Shown piece by piece: positions 53,103 to 62,686 of a DNA stretch of 64,000 nucleotides. Position 1 is the first letter of the stretch. Each line of letters opens with the position of its first letter. The notes under the pieces were generated by a model, which saw only the letters and a list, made by a program, of their open reading frames with translations, did no database searches and was not told where the DNA came from. Origin of the DNA: Flagellimonas yonaguniensis (GTDB lineage: Bacteria > Bacteroidota > Bacteroidia > Flavobacteriales > Flavobacteriaceae); the NCBI RefSeq assembly GCF_029193885.1, contig NZ_JARFVB010000001.1, positions 806,001 through 870,000 of the forward strand, in the 5' to 3' direction. A program made the position numbers and the translations under genes.

Positions 53103-53465
53103 TTATCCAATAGTGTCTACTGGACTTGTAGTGTCTGCTGGTGGAAGTTGTTCCGGTACTTCTTCTGGAACCGTTTCAGGTACCTCTGTGTCGTCACCTT
53201 GAAGTAGTTTGGAATCTGCTTGGCTATAGTTTCCTTTTAAAGAAACATTGGAAAGCAATATCAAAACAATCAATAGGGTGGCAAGGGTCCAAGTACTCTT
53301 ATCCAAAAAGTCCCCCGTCTTCTTTACTCCTCCAACAACTTGGTTTCCACTTCCTCCGAAGGATGAAGATAACCCACCACCTTTAGGGTTTTGGACCATA
53401 ATGACCAAAATCAACAAAAGGCACACGATAATAATCAATACCAAAAAAATTGCAAACGTGCTCAT
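53103..53465 (-). CDS. secG: preprotein translocase subunit SecG
   Basis: 120 residues. Two helices (FAIFLVLIIIVCLLLILVIMVQ; TWTLATLLIVLILLSNV) around the signature NPKGGGLSSSFGGSGNQV, then an acidic, Pro-rich cytoplasmic tail (VPETVPEEVPEQLPPAD) typical of Bacteroidota SecG. Assists SecYE during protein export. Starts 10 bases after the TPR-like gene; ends before a strong terminator. Confidence 0.95.
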   Translation of the reverse strand: MSTFAIFLVLIIIVCLLLILVIMVQNPKGGGLSSSFGGSGNQVVGGVKKTGDFLDKSTWTLATLLIVLILLSNVSLKGNYSQADSKLLQGDDTEVPETVPEEVPEQLPPADTTSPVDTIG

Positions 53466-53475
53466 ATCTTTAAAC

Positions 53476-54366
53476 TTAATCTTTTTCTTTCTGCAGCTTC
53501 TTCACCGCCTGAATTTGGTCTGCAAAGAAACCACTTTTTTCTGGATATTTCAAACTCAATATTTTAAACGCTTGAATGGCTTTTTTGTACTTTTTTTGCT
53601 CAAGGTAAACCTTGGCCAAAGTCTCTGTCATCAACTCGTTCTTATCGATTTTTGTCGACTCTTTTATATTGACTTTTGGGTTGGTTTCCTTTGGAACTAT
53701 CTTGGGGTTGTTCTCGATGAACTTGTCCAAGAGCTCAAACTTTTTCTTCCGCTCCAGTTCTTCCATGGTATCCACATCTGGGGTGTCCTTGGGTTCTTCG
53801 GTATGGGAAGTCAATTGAAGCCATTCTGTAAAGGAATGTTTTTCTTTTTTTGTGAATGGAATCGGCTTGCCAAGGTTTAGATCGGTATCCGATTCTTTTT
53901 TGGGCTCCTGCTTCTTCTCAACTTGCTTTTCAGGTGTTCGCGATTCGAAAAGTTCTGGGTTGAGAATTTGTTCGGCATCGTTCAGATTTTGAGGCAGTGC
54001 AGGCTCATTGGATTCCGAAAGCATACTTGCCGCATTGGGGTTGGGCTGAATTTCTTCCGAAACGGCCTCTTGGTCTTCCAATTTTGATCCCCTGCCTGCA
54101 ATGGCATCCGCAATATTGTTCTGGATGAATTCTTTTGATGTGATGTAATCAAAAAGAACATCTCTGTCCGCCGTATGGGCGGCGGTTACCTTTAAAGCAC
54201 TGTTGTACTTATAGCTGTCCAGATTTTTGAGTCCCTTTAAATGCAAGGCGCGAGCGGCCTGAAAATAGGGGTATTCCTCAATAATGCCTTCCAGTTCCCT
54301 GGTTTGATTGGGAGATAGGATGGTATTTGAGTTTTGAAGAATATGTATAAAATCCGAAACGTTCAT
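53476..54366 (-). CDS. TPR-like hypothetical protein of the lptE-secG locus
   Basis: 296 residues, no signal peptide. Residues 1-95 are helical (FIHILQNSNTILSPNQTREL, YFQAARALHLKGLKN) and conserved-looking; 100-215 are a long acidic, Pro/Gln/Glu-rich linker; the last about 60 hold one TPR-like helix pair (ELMTETLAKVYLEQKKYKKAIQAFK). A gene of this design lies between lptE and secG in many Bacteroidota (recollection). It would be cytoplasmic and may act as an adaptor. Spacing: six bases after lptE, 10 before secG. Function not known. Confidence 0.75.
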   Translation of the reverse strand: MNVSDFIHILQNSNTILSPNQTRELEGIIEEYPYFQAARALHLKGLKNLDSYKYNSALKVTAAHTADRDVLFDYITSKEFIQNNIADAIAGRGSKLEDQEAVSEEIQPNPNAASMLSESNEPALPQNLNDAEQILNPELFESRTPEKQVEKKQEPKKESDTDLNLGKPIPFTKKEKHSFTEWLQLTSHTEEPKDTPDVDTMEELERKKKFELLDKFIENNPKIVPKETNPKVNIKESTKIDKNELMTETLAKVYLEQKKYKKAIQAFKILSLKYPEKSGFFADQIQAVKKLQKEKD

Positions 54367-54372
54367 ATACTA

Positions 54373-54894
54373 TTACCAATTTCCCAGAGAGGCATTGAAA
54401 ATATCCTGGGTAAGTCGTTCAAAAATCTCTTCATGGGCCGCTGCCTGTACCGAAGGTAGGGACGCTGCGGCATCAAAATCATAAAAGAAGGAAAATCTTC
54501 TTTCAAAATCGGCATCTTCCTTTGTTGTATTGTAGAACCGAACATTCACGCTCATTGTCAGTCGGTTTTGCGCCGTTCTTTGGTCTGAGGTAGCCGTCAT
54601 GGGTACCACTTTGTACTCCACGATTTCTCCTTCATACAGCAAATCCCCATTGCTACCTGTCAAGGACAAGCTGGTAAGATTGTTGATCATATCCTGCAGT
54701 GCCAAGGTAAAATCCCGACCTAATCCAGGTACGATTACGGAGCCGGGCGTTTGATCGGCATAGTTCTGGAAAAAGTTGACCTGGAAACTTTCCGCGGCTC
54801 CGATATCGGCACCGGAAAAGTTGTAGGCCCCACAACTTTGCAGGAAAAGGACGAGTCCAAGCAATCCAACCTTTATACCATTTTTTTTCATCAT
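54373..54894 (-). CDS. lptE: LPS-assembly lipoprotein LptE
   Basis: 173 residues. Lipobox LFLQSCGAYNFSG (Cys near residue 21) and the Bacteroidota LptE pattern: GYNFSG-like GAYNFSGADI, SFQVNFFQNYA and PGLGRDFTLALQDMI, followed by beta strands. Plugs the LptD barrel and delivers LPS to the outer leaflet. Two ATGs in tandem (54894, 54891); a TTG three codons upstream is also possible. Between the sigma-54 activator (24 bases) and the TPR-like gene. Confidence 0.88.
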   Translation of the reverse strand: MMKKNGIKVGLLGLVLFLQSCGAYNFSGADIGAAESFQVNFFQNYADQTPGSVIVPGLGRDFTLALQDMINNLTSLSLTGSNGDLLYEGEIVEYKVVPMTATSDQRTAQNRLTMSVNVRFYNTTKEDADFERRFSFFYDFDAAASLPSVQAAAHEEIFERLTQDIFNASLGNW

Positions 54895-54917
54895 TGTATT
54901 CAAACTTTTAATCTTGA

Positions 54918-56198
54918 TTAAAGATCGTACTGTTTTATTTTTCTGTAGAGCGTTCTTTCAGAAATACCGAGCTCGGCAGCTGCGGCTTTGCGTTTTCCTT
55001 TGTTTCGTTCCAAGGACTTTTTGATCAATTCGATTTCCTTTTCCTGTAAAGATAGGGTTTCTTCCTCTTCGATTTCCTCTGCAAAATGATATCTATCCTC
55101 TGGAGGTTGCTGCAATGGGGCGGGTGTTGTTGGTTCCAAAACGGGCTCTGGCAAATGCAATAGTTCGGCAGGGGTTTCTTCGTGCTCTATATCTTCTTCT
55201 TGCTCTTGGTTGCCATAAATTTTTCGGATCAGCCCCTCATTTTCCCGTTGTACTTTGTTGGAATCATTGTCCTTTAAAAGTTCCAAGGTCAATTTTTTAA
55301 GGTCGTTCAAATCACTCTTCATGTCAAAGAGCACTTTGTACAAGATTTCGCGTTCATTGCTGAAATCCCCTTCTTTTTTGGCCTGTCCAATAACCGCGGG
55401 CAAATTGGAGCCGCTTGAATCGGGCAGGTAACTATTGAGGGTTGCTGCGGAAATGCTCCGTTCTTCTTCAAGCACGGAAATTTGTTCTGCAATATTCCGC
55501 AATTGACGAATATTTCCGGGCCAACGGTACCTTAGCAATAATTGGATGGCGTCATCTTCTAAACGAATAGTGGGCATTTTATATTTCTGTCCAAAATCCG
55601 AAGCAAATTTTCTGAATAACAAGTGGACGTCTTCCTGTCTATCCCGAAGGGGGGGCAAATGGATCTCCACTGTGCTCAACCTGTAGTATAGGTCTTCCCT
55701 AAATTTCTCCTTTTCGATGGCCTCGAACATATTAATGTTTGTGGCGGCCACAATCCTCACATCTGTTTTTTGTACCTGTGACGATCCCACTTTGAGGAAT
55801 TCGCCATTTTCCAACACACGTAGCAATCGAACTTGGGTGGTCAACGGAAGTTCACCGACCTCGTCCAAAAAAATGGTGCCGCCATCGGCCACTTCAAAAT
55901 AACCGCTACGCGTTTGTGTGGCACCGGTAAAGGCCCCTTTTTCGTGTCCGAACAGCTCACTGTCTATGGTCCCTTCTGGAATGGCACCACAGTTTACGGC
56001 AATGTATTTGGCGTGTTTTCGGTGGGAGAGTGAGTGTATGATCTTGGGAATGGATTCCTTCCCCACACCACTTTCCCCTGTCACCAAAACAGAAATATCC
56101 GTTGGTGCTACTTGTATGGCCTTTTCTATGGCACGGTTGAGCTTGACGTCGTTTCCGATAAGTTCGAACCGTTGTTTTATGGATTGAACATTCTCCAT
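54918..56198 (-). CDS. sigma-54-dependent transcriptional activator without sensor domain
   Basis: 426 residues. The AAA+ domain begins almost at once: Walker A GESGVGKE (41-48), GAFTGA loop (88-93) that contacts sigma-54, Walker B GGTIFLDEVGELP (106-118) and R-finger region (FREDLYYRLSTVEI, LRYRWPGNIRQLRN). A linker of about 90 residues rich in Glu and Pro follows, then a Fis-type HTH (KGKRKAAAAELGISERTLYRKI). No receiver, GAF or PAS domain precedes the ATPase, so regulation must be by other proteins or by expression level, as with PspF. Between miaB (3 bases) and lptE. A candidate activator for the sigma-54 site at groES. Confidence 0.93.
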   Translation of the reverse strand: MENVQSIKQRFELIGNDVKLNRAIEKAIQVAPTDISVLVTGESGVGKESIPKIIHSLSHRKHAKYIAVNCGAIPEGTIDSELFGHEKGAFTGATQTRSGYFEVADGGTIFLDEVGELPLTTQVRLLRVLENGEFLKVGSSQVQKTDVRIVAATNINMFEAIEKEKFREDLYYRLSTVEIHLPPLRDRQEDVHLLFRKFASDFGQKYKMPTIRLEDDAIQLLLRYRWPGNIRQLRNIAEQISVLEEERSISAATLNSYLPDSSGSNLPAVIGQAKKEGDFSNEREILYKVLFDMKSDLNDLKKLTLELLKDNDSNKVQRENEGLIRKIYGNQEQEEDIEHEETPAELLHLPEPVLEPTTPAPLQQPPEDRYHFAEEIEEEETLSLQEKEIELIKKSLERNKGKRKAAAAELGISERTLYRKIKQYDL

Positions 56199-56201
56199 GT
56201 A

Positions 56202-57665
56202 TTAATTGTTCTTTGAATATTCAATGGCTTCCCCGATAAGGGTGGCCGAGGTGCATTCGTTAATTTTTACGTTGACAAAATCGCCCACTTTGTAGTTTTC
56301 CTTTGGAAAAACAACAACAGTATTCTGCGAATTCCTACCCATCCAGTGGGCATCCGACTTTTTGGAAGTACCCTCGATAAGGACTTCCTCGATTTTGTCC
56401 AAATGTTGTTGGGTGCGATAATGACTATGCTCTTGTTGTAGTTCAATGATTTCCGTAAGACGTCTTTTTTTGGTGGACTCTGGAATGTCGTCCTCCATTT
56501 TACGTTCGGCCAATGTTCCGGGTCTTTCAGAATAGGCGAACATAAAACCGAAATCATATTTTACGTATTCCATCAAACTTAAGGTATCCTGATGGTCTTC
56601 TTCCGTTTCCGTTGGAAATCCGGTAATCATATCCTGACTGATAGCGCAATCGGGAATTATTTTTTTGATGTTATCGATCAATTCAAAATATTCCTCACGG
56701 GTATGCAGGCGGTTCATCGCCTTTAAAATACGGTTGCTTCCACTTTGCACGGGCAGGTGGATGTATTTGCAAATGTTTTGGTATTTGGCCATGGCCTCGA
56801 TAACATCCAAAGTCATGTCCTGCGGGTTGGATGTGGAAAAACGGATGCGCATCTTGGGCTGTGCCTGTGCTACGAGTTCCAATAGTCCGGCAAAGTTTAC
56901 GGAAGTGGCTTTTTGCATGTCCGTAGCTTTGTCAAAATCTTTTTTCAATCCACCGCCATACCAAAGGTAACTGTCCACATTTTGGCCTAGCAGCGTGATT
57001 TCCTTAAATCCTCTTTCCCAAAGGTCGTTCACTTCTTCCAAAATGGATTGTGGGTCGCGGCTACGTTCCCTTCCCCGGGTAAAGGGGACTACGCAGAACG
57101 TACACATATTGTCGCATCCTCTAGTGATGGAAACAAAAGCGGAGACTCCGTTGGTGTTCAATCGGACGGGTGCTACATCGCCGTAGGTCTCATCTTTGGA
57201 GAGGATAACGTTCACGGCATTTCTACCTTCATCGATTTCTTGGATGAGGTTGGGCAGGTCTTTGTAGGCATCGGGGCCTACTACCATATCCACGATTTTT
57301 TCCTCTTCCAAGAACTTGCTCTTCAGCCGTTCGGCCATACACCCCAATACACCAACTTTCATATTGGGCTTGGTTCTTTTGACGGCATTGAACTTCTCCA
57401 AACGTTTGCGAACGGTTTGTTCGGCCTTTTCCCGAATGGAACAGGTGTTTACCAAGACCAAATCGGCATCGTCCAAGTTTTGGGTGGTATTGAAACCTTC
57501 TTTGGCCAAAATGGATGCTACGATTTCGCTATCGGAAAAATTCATTTGGCAGCCATAGCTTTCTATGTACAACTTTCTGCCGTTGTTTTCATTGTTTTCC
57601 AGCGACAAGGTGCTTCCCTGTTGGCTTTCATCTATTATTTTTTCCACGCTCTTTTCCTCTATCAT
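56202..57665 (-). CDS. miaB: tRNA-2-methylthio-N6-dimethylallyladenosine synthase MiaB
   Basis: 487 residues. Radical-SAM methylthiotransferase for i6A37 in tRNA. UPF0004 domain with the three Cys of the auxiliary cluster ([26 protein letters not shown]), radical SAM CxxxCxxC in [40 protein letters not shown] and a C-terminal TRAM domain. The ATG at 57665 is used; the longer frame begins with a TTG seven codons earlier. First gene of the operon miaB, sigma-54 activator, lptE, TPR-like, secG. Confidence 0.96.
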   Translation of the reverse strand: MIEEKSVEKIIDESQQGSTLSLENNENNGRKLYIESYGCQMNFSDSEIVASILAKEGFNTTQNLDDADLVLVNTCSIREKAEQTVRKRLEKFNAVKRTKPNMKVGVLGCMAERLKSKFLEEEKIVDMVVGPDAYKDLPNLIQEIDEGRNAVNVILSKDETYGDVAPVRLNTNGVSAFVSITRGCDNMCTFCVVPFTRGRERSRDPQSILEEVNDLWERGFKEITLLGQNVDSYLWYGGGLKKDFDKATDMQKATSVNFAGLLELVAQAQPKMRIRFSTSNPQDMTLDVIEAMAKYQNICKYIHLPVQSGSNRILKAMNRLHTREEYFELIDNIKKIIPDCAISQDMITGFPTETEEDHQDTLSLMEYVKYDFGFMFAYSERPGTLAERKMEDDIPESTKKRRLTEIIELQQEHSHYRTQQHLDKIEEVLIEGTSKKSDAHWMGRNSQNTVVVFPKENYKVGDFVNVKINECTSATLIGEAIEYSKNN

Positions 57666-57740
57666 AAATGTTTCAATGGGGAGCAAAGATAGTGCTTATT
57701 ACAATTTAGTGACAATATGGCAGTATTTTTTAATAATATA

Positions 57741-57770
57741 TTGCGATATTCCTTGTTAGTGTTACCTTCA
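57741..57770 (+). promoter_or_regulatory. Bacteroidota promoter of the membrane-protein gene at 57797
   Basis: TTG (57741-57743), 19-base spacer, TACCTTCA (57763-57770); the -7 box fits TAnnTT with two mismatches at its end. Leader about 20 bases. Confidence 0.45.
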
Positions 57771-57796
57771 AACATGAAACATAACCTAAATAAAAA

Positions 57797-58525
57797 ATGA
57801 ATTTCACCAATCTTTCCGAAAGAATCCAACAGAGTGCACCAGTAGAGTTTGGAACTGTGTTCAACAATTCCGTGGAACTGTTCAAAAAAGTTTGGCTACA
57901 AGGATTTCTTACGCTTGTGTTGACCTTTGTGAGCATTTCACCTTTTTATTTATTGATATACCTGCCCATGATAGCTGTGGGCATTAGTGATCCAGATGCG
58001 TTTGAAAACAATGAGTTGCCCCCGGCCATCGGAGGTATAATGATATTGATCATGCCGATATTTATGACTGCCGTGATGATGGTCGGTATTTGTTTGAATG
58101 CCGCTTTTTTGCGGATTTGCAGAAAGTATGACCTCAATGAATCTGGAAAGGACGATTATTTCTACTACTTCAAAAAAGAATATTTGGTCAAGGCCCTGAT
58201 TCTCTCTTTGATAATGACGGGCCTGTCCTTGTTGGGATTATTGACCTGCGGATTGGGAATCATTTATTTGGTGGTGCCCATGTCCTTATTTCCTGCCTTT
58301 TTTGCCTTTGATAAGGAACTTTCCGCCATGGAAATCGTAAAAGCTGGTTTTGCGCTGGGTAACAAAAACTGGTTGATGATATTTCTTCTGGTCATCGTGG
58401 CCGGATTGGTGTCACAACTCGGTGTAATCCTATGCTTGGTCGGGGTTTTGTTCACGGCCATGTTCAGTAAAATCCCAATCTACTTTATATATAAGGATGC
58501 TGTGGGCATTTCCATGGATGTGTAA
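57797..58525 (+). CDS. polytopic membrane protein, 242 aa
   Basis: Five to six hydrophobic helices (FLTLVLTFVSISPFYLLIYL; GIMILIMPIFMTAVMMVGI; LILSLIMTGLSLLGLLTC; GIIYLVVPMSLFPAFFAF; WLMIFLLVIVAGLVSQLGV; then LCLVGVLFTAMF). The cytoplasmic N-terminus is polar (NLSERIQQSAPVEFGTVFNN). It resembles the loosely defined DUF975/glycerophosphodiester-esterase-type membrane families (FxxxxxLAxxNW-like GFALGNKNW), but I cannot name a function. Own promoter; the next gene begins 68 bases further in the same direction. Confidence 0.75.
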   Translation: MNFTNLSERIQQSAPVEFGTVFNNSVELFKKVWLQGFLTLVLTFVSISPFYLLIYLPMIAVGISDPDAFENNELPPAIGGIMILIMPIFMTAVMMVGICLNAAFLRICRKYDLNESGKDDYFYYFKKEYLVKALILSLIMTGLSLLGLLTCGLGIIYLVVPMSLFPAFFAFDKELSAMEIVKAGFALGNKNWLMIFLLVIVAGLVSQLGVILCLVGVLFTAMFSKIPIYFIYKDAVGISMDV

Positions 58526-58592
58526 TTTTTTGGTGGCCTTTGCGCAACGGTATTGTCTTGATAGCATCTAAATAATTAAAAAGCAAGCTACT

Positions 58593-59846
58593 ATGAAAGC
58601 CAAGGCCATTTTATTTTTATGCATCAATTTTTTACTCATCACTTCTTGTTCCGACGATGATTCCAACGGTACATCTGAAGAGTATTTAGTGGCTCGTCCA
58701 CTAACCATGAGCAGAGCGGAATTTGCCAATAGTGTGGATATAATCGCACCACGTCCCATGGATGAATCGGGAAAAGTATATACTTATGGGGATTACATTT
58801 TCATCAACGATACATATAAAGGTGTACATGTTATAGATAACAGTAACCCCAGCCAGCCCGTAAAGGTGGCTTTTATCCAAATCCCGGGAAATGTGGATAT
58901 TTCGGTTAAGAATGATTATTTGTTTGCCGACAGTTTAATGGATTTGGTGGTACTGGATATTTCCGACCTTGACAATATCACAATAGTGAATCGGTTGGAA
59001 AATGTTTTGCAAAGCTATGTGGCCGCTCCTTTTGAGGCGGACTTGGTCGATTACGGTGATTATGGCTACGGTTCCGACGAAATTTTGATTGGTTGGGAAG
59101 TGGTTTCAGAACGCTTAACGGAAGAGCAATATCAATCGCGTTTTGGGGATTATGGTATTGCCTTCGCCGAAGTAGCGAATGATGCCAATGTGGGAACAGG
59201 ACAAGGAGGATCGTTGGCAAGGTTTAAAATTGTGGAAGATTATTTGTATGCCGTAGATAGTCACAATATCAACATTTTCAATATATCGGATTTGGACAAT
59301 CCCCAAGTTTTGGATGATGTACAAGCAGGTTTTGATATTGAAACCATCTTTAATCAAGACAACTATTTGTTCTTGGGGAGTATGCGCGGCATGTATATAT
59401 ATGACATAACCTCTCCGGCAACCCCAACTTTGGTTTCAGAGTTTCAACATGGGACCGCATGTGACCCTGTTGTGGTCGATGGGGATTATGCCTACGTTAC
59501 CTTAAGGGGAGGAAATATGTGCGGAGCTACGGAAAGCGGATTGTTCATTGTCGACATTTCGGATATTGAAAACCCCGAACTTGCCATCTCATATCCTATG
59601 GACGGACCTTATGGTTTGGGAATCAAGGATGAAAAAATATTTATCTGTGATGGGGACTCAGGTCTCAAAGTGTATGATAAAACAGATATAAATGACTTGA
59701 AAGAGTTAAATCACTTTGAAGATATCGTTACGTTTGATGTAATTCCCATGGAAAACCATTTAATCATGGTCGGTGATGAAACCCTGTATCAATATGAGTA
59801 TCTAAACAACAGTATTAAGCTCATTAGCCAAATAGGTCTTGAGTAA
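58593..59846 (+). CDS. LVIVD-repeat lipoprotein
   Basis: 417 residues. Lipobox LLITSCSDDD (Cys19), then seven to eight copies of the about 40-residue LVIVD repeat, which makes one blade each of a beta-propeller: KGVHVIDNSNPSQPVKV, MDLVVLDISDLDNITIV, HNINIFNISDLDNPQVL, RGMYIYDITSPATPTLV, SGLFIVDISDIENPELA, SGLKVYDKTDINDLKEL. In this repeat a strand of the form hhVhDhS ends each blade. Surface-exposed or periplasmic; often listed as putative cell-surface protein. Binding partner unknown. Followed by a good terminator. Confidence 0.88.
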   Translation: MKAKAILFLCINFLLITSCSDDDSNGTSEEYLVARPLTMSRAEFANSVDIIAPRPMDESGKVYTYGDYIFINDTYKGVHVIDNSNPSQPVKVAFIQIPGNVDISVKNDYLFADSLMDLVVLDISDLDNITIVNRLENVLQSYVAAPFEADLVDYGDYGYGSDEILIGWEVVSERLTEEQYQSRFGDYGIAFAEVANDANVGTGQGGSLARFKIVEDYLYAVDSHNINIFNISDLDNPQVLDDVQAGFDIETIFNQDNYLFLGSMRGMYIYDITSPATPTLVSEFQHGTACDPVVVDGDYAYVTLRGGNMCGATESGLFIVDISDIENPELAISYPMDGPYGLGIKDEKIFICDGDSGLKVYDKTDINDLKELNHFEDIVTFDVIPMENHLIMVGDETLYQYEYLNNSIKLISQIGLE

Positions 59847-59867
59847 TGGCATGGAAAATCAGTTTTT

Positions 59868-59898
59868 ATATCCCACTTTTAGTGGGATATTTTTTTAT
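59868..59898 (+). terminator. terminator after the LVIVD lipoprotein gene
   Basis: ATATCCCACT TTT AGTGGGATAT 10-bp stem followed by TTTTTTTATT. Confidence 0.85.
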
Positions 59899-59936
59899 TG
59901 GGATAGGGGTAAAACCCTAAAATCGAAAAATTGATA

Positions 59937-59944
59937 TACTTTTG
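59937..59944 (+). promoter_or_regulatory. -7 box of topA
   Basis: TACTTTTG, exact TAnnTTTG, 20 bases before the ATG; no TTG at -33 spacing. Confidence 0.5.
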
Positions 59945-59963
59945 TTGTCACAAAACCCAGTGC

Positions 59964-62450
59964 ATGCCAAAGAATTTAGTTATTGTAGAGTCCCCCGCCA
60001 AAGCAAAGACCATTGAACGATTTCTAGGAAAAGAATTTCAAGTAGAGTCAAGTTTTGGGCACATTGCCGACCTTCCCTCAAAAGAGCTCGGTGTTGATGT
60101 GGAGAACGATTTTAAGCCAAAATATACCGTGGATAAGGAGAAGAAGGCCTTGGTAAAAAAACTCAAGGACTTGGCAAAAAAAGCGGAAATCATTTGGTTG
60201 GCAAGTGATGAGGACCGAGAAGGGGAAGCCATATCTTGGCACTTGGCCGAAGAATTGGGCTTGGACAAAAGCAAAACCAAACGAATTGTATTCAACTCCA
60301 TTACCAAATCGGCCATCCAAAAGGCGATTGAGAACCCAAGGGACATCAACTACAATTTGGTCAATGCGCAACAGGCACGTAGGGTGTTGGACCGATTGGT
60401 GGGTTATGAACTATCACCGGTACTTTGGAAGAAAATAAAGCCGGGACTTTCAGCGGGTAGGGTGCAATCTGTAGCAGTGCGCTTGATTGTGGAACGGGAG
60501 CGCGAGATTGAAGGATTTACCCCAGAGGCCTCATTTCGTATCAAAGCGGAATTCAAAACAGATGGTGGCAACGTATTTGCTGCCAAACTGAACAAAACAT
60601 TTCCCACAAAGGAGACAGCTGAGAAATTTTTGAAAGAGAATATCGGGGCGGATTTTTCGGTGTCCGATTTGGCCCAAAAGCCAGCAAAGAAATCACCAGC
60701 TGCACCTTTTACAACATCCACATTACAGCAGGAAGCATCAAGAAAACTATATTTTTCGGTAAGTCGAACCATGCAGGTAGCGCAACGATTGTATGAGGCG
60801 GGCCTCATAACCTATATGAGAACGGATAGTGTCAATCTGTCCAACGAAGCGATTGCAGCGGCAAAAGATGCCATTCTGGACAACTATGGCGAAAAGTACA
60901 GTCAAACCAGAAACTTCACGGGCAAATCCAAAGGAGCACAAGAAGCTCACGAGGCCATTCGCCCAACCGATATGAAATTACAGTCGCCCCAATTGGAGCG
61001 CGACCAAGCAAAATTATACGAATTGATTTGGAAACGTACCTTGGCTTCGCAGATGAGCGATGCCCAGTTGGAACGTACCAATGTGAAAATAAAAGCGAGC
61101 ACCCATAACGAAGAATTCTCTGCAAACGGGGAAGTGGTAAAGTTCGATGGTTTCCTTAAAGTGTATCTGGAAGGAACCGATGATGAAGATGGCGAGGAGC
61201 AAGAAGGAATGTTGCCAGCCATGAATGTAGGGGAGCCGCTTCAAAATGTTTTTATTTCCGCTACCGAAAGATTCACACGACCACCGTATAGATATTCCGA
61301 AGCCTCTTTGGTGAAAAAATTGGAAGAACTGGGCATAGGTAGACCATCTACATACGCACCGACCATATCAACCATCCAGAACAGGGGATATGTGGAAAAA
61401 GGAACGGTTGAAGGAGCCGAACGAAAATATGTGCAGTTGGTGCTTGAAGAAGGCAAGGTTTCCGATAAACAACTGACCGAAACGGTCGGTTCTGAAAAAG
61501 GGAAAATTGTTCCTACGGACATCGGGATGATCGTAAACGACTTTTTGGTAACCCACTTCACTAGAATTTTGGATTATAACTTTACGGCCCAAGTAGAGGA
61601 GGATTTTGATGAAATCGCTTCAGGTAATGAAGATTGGCAAGAAATGATGAAAAATTTCTATGAAGATTTTCATCCGAACGTATTGGAAGTTGAGGAGAAT
61701 GCCGAACGTGCCAGTGGAGAGCGGGTGCTGGGTACCGACCCAAAATCAGGTAGGCAAGTATCCGTAAGGTTAGGCCGTTTTGGCCCGATGGTGCAAATTG
61801 GTACCGTGGACGATGAAGAAAAACCAGAGTTCGCCAGTTTGTTGCCGGACCAGTCCATAGGCACCATCACTTTTGAAGAAGCCATGACACTTTTTGAACT
61901 CCCAAGAAAATTGGGTGTGTACGAAGGCGAGGAAGTAGAGGCCAATGTGGGTCGCTACGGACCTTATGTCCGCTTCGGAAAAAAATTCATATCCCTTGCC
62001 AAGGGCGAAAGTGCTTTTGATGTGGATATGGACCGAGCCATAGAGCTGATCATAGAAAAGCAAAAGGCCGATGCACCGATTGCTACCTACGAAGGAAAAG
62101 ACGTTACCAAAGGTAAAGGTAGGTTCGGACCATTCATCAAATGGGACGGTATGTTCATTAATGTGAACAAGAAATATGATTTTGACAATCTTTCCGAAGG
62201 GGATATCGCTGAATTGATCGAGGCCAAAAAGAAGAAAGAAGCAGAAAAGCTCATTCAGGAATGGCCCGAAGAAAAAATCAGGATAGAAAAAGCCCGTTGG
62301 GGAAGACACAATATAATAAAAGGTAGGGTAAAGGTGGAGCTCTCCAAGGATGTGGATGCCACAAAGATCACTTTGGAAGAAGCACAGGCCCTACTGGAAA
62401 AGAAATCACCAAAGAAAAAAGCCAAGACAAAAGCAAAAGCTAAGAAATAG
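59964..62450 (+). CDS. topA: DNA topoisomerase I
   Basis: 828 residues, type IA topoisomerase that relaxes negative supercoils. Toprim domain at the start (NLVIVESPAKAKTIERFLG; DEDREGEAISWHL), then the catalytic domain with the active Tyr in GLITYMRTDSVNLS, and KEEAHEAIRP-like GAQEAHEAIRPTD. C-terminal region carries several topo_C_Rpt repeats (LGRFGPMVQIG; VGRYGPYVRFG; GKGRFGPFIKW) in place of zinc fingers, and a Lys-rich tail (KKSPKKKAKTKAKAKK). ATG at 59964 gives MPKNLVIVESPAK; the 11-codon upstream extension is not family-like. The small gene at 62452 follows after one base. Confidence 0.97.
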   Translation: MPKNLVIVESPAKAKTIERFLGKEFQVESSFGHIADLPSKELGVDVENDFKPKYTVDKEKKALVKKLKDLAKKAEIIWLASDEDREGEAISWHLAEELGLDKSKTKRIVFNSITKSAIQKAIENPRDINYNLVNAQQARRVLDRLVGYELSPVLWKKIKPGLSAGRVQSVAVRLIVEREREIEGFTPEASFRIKAEFKTDGGNVFAAKLNKTFPTKETAEKFLKENIGADFSVSDLAQKPAKKSPAAPFTTSTLQQEASRKLYFSVSRTMQVAQRLYEAGLITYMRTDSVNLSNEAIAAAKDAILDNYGEKYSQTRNFTGKSKGAQEAHEAIRPTDMKLQSPQLERDQAKLYELIWKRTLASQMSDAQLERTNVKIKASTHNEEFSANGEVVKFDGFLKVYLEGTDDEDGEEQEGMLPAMNVGEPLQNVFISATERFTRPPYRYSEASLVKKLEELGIGRPSTYAPTISTIQNRGYVEKGTVEGAERKYVQLVLEEGKVSDKQLTETVGSEKGKIVPTDIGMIVNDFLVTHFTRILDYNFTAQVEEDFDEIASGNEDWQEMMKNFYEDFHPNVLEVEENAERASGERVLGTDPKSGRQVSVRLGRFGPMVQIGTVDDEEKPEFASLLPDQSIGTITFEEAMTLFELPRKLGVYEGEEVEANVGRYGPYVRFGKKFISLAKGESAFDVDMDRAIELIIEKQKADAPIATYEGKDVTKGKGRFGPFIKWDGMFINVNKKYDFDNLSEGDIAELIEAKKKKEAEKLIQEWPEEKIRIEKARWGRHNIIKGRVKVELSKDVDATKITLEEAQALLEKKSPKKKAKTKAKAKK

Positions 62451-62451
62451 T

Positions 62452-62616
62452 ATGAATAAGGTAAGAATCATTGGACTACTAATCCTGTTAGCCGGAATTG
62501 TTATTCGCCTTGTCCTTAAAAATGATACTATGGATTTTATTTCAGGACTCTTAGTTGGACTCGGAATAGGACTGATCATAGTTGGGAGAATCGGGGGAAT
62601 AAGTATGAAGAAATAA
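62452..62616 (+). CDS. small two-helix membrane protein, 54 aa
   Basis: ATG one base after the topA stop. 54 residues: basic start MNKVR, helix 1 (IIGLLILLAGIVIRLVL), loop KNDTMD, helix 2 (FISGLLVGLGIGLIIVG) and a basic end GISMKK. The Gly-rich second helix resembles self-associating small membrane peptides. It is probably co-expressed with topA and may be conserved at this place. Function unknown; no toxin-like context. Confidence 0.7.
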   Translation: MNKVRIIGLLILLAGIVIRLVLKNDTMDFISGLLVGLGIGLIIVGRIGGISMKK

Positions 62617-62686
62617 TATTCCTATTTTAGAATTGATTCAGATTTCGGAATTGAATCTAAACAATATCATAAAGTTCAAATAAAAG

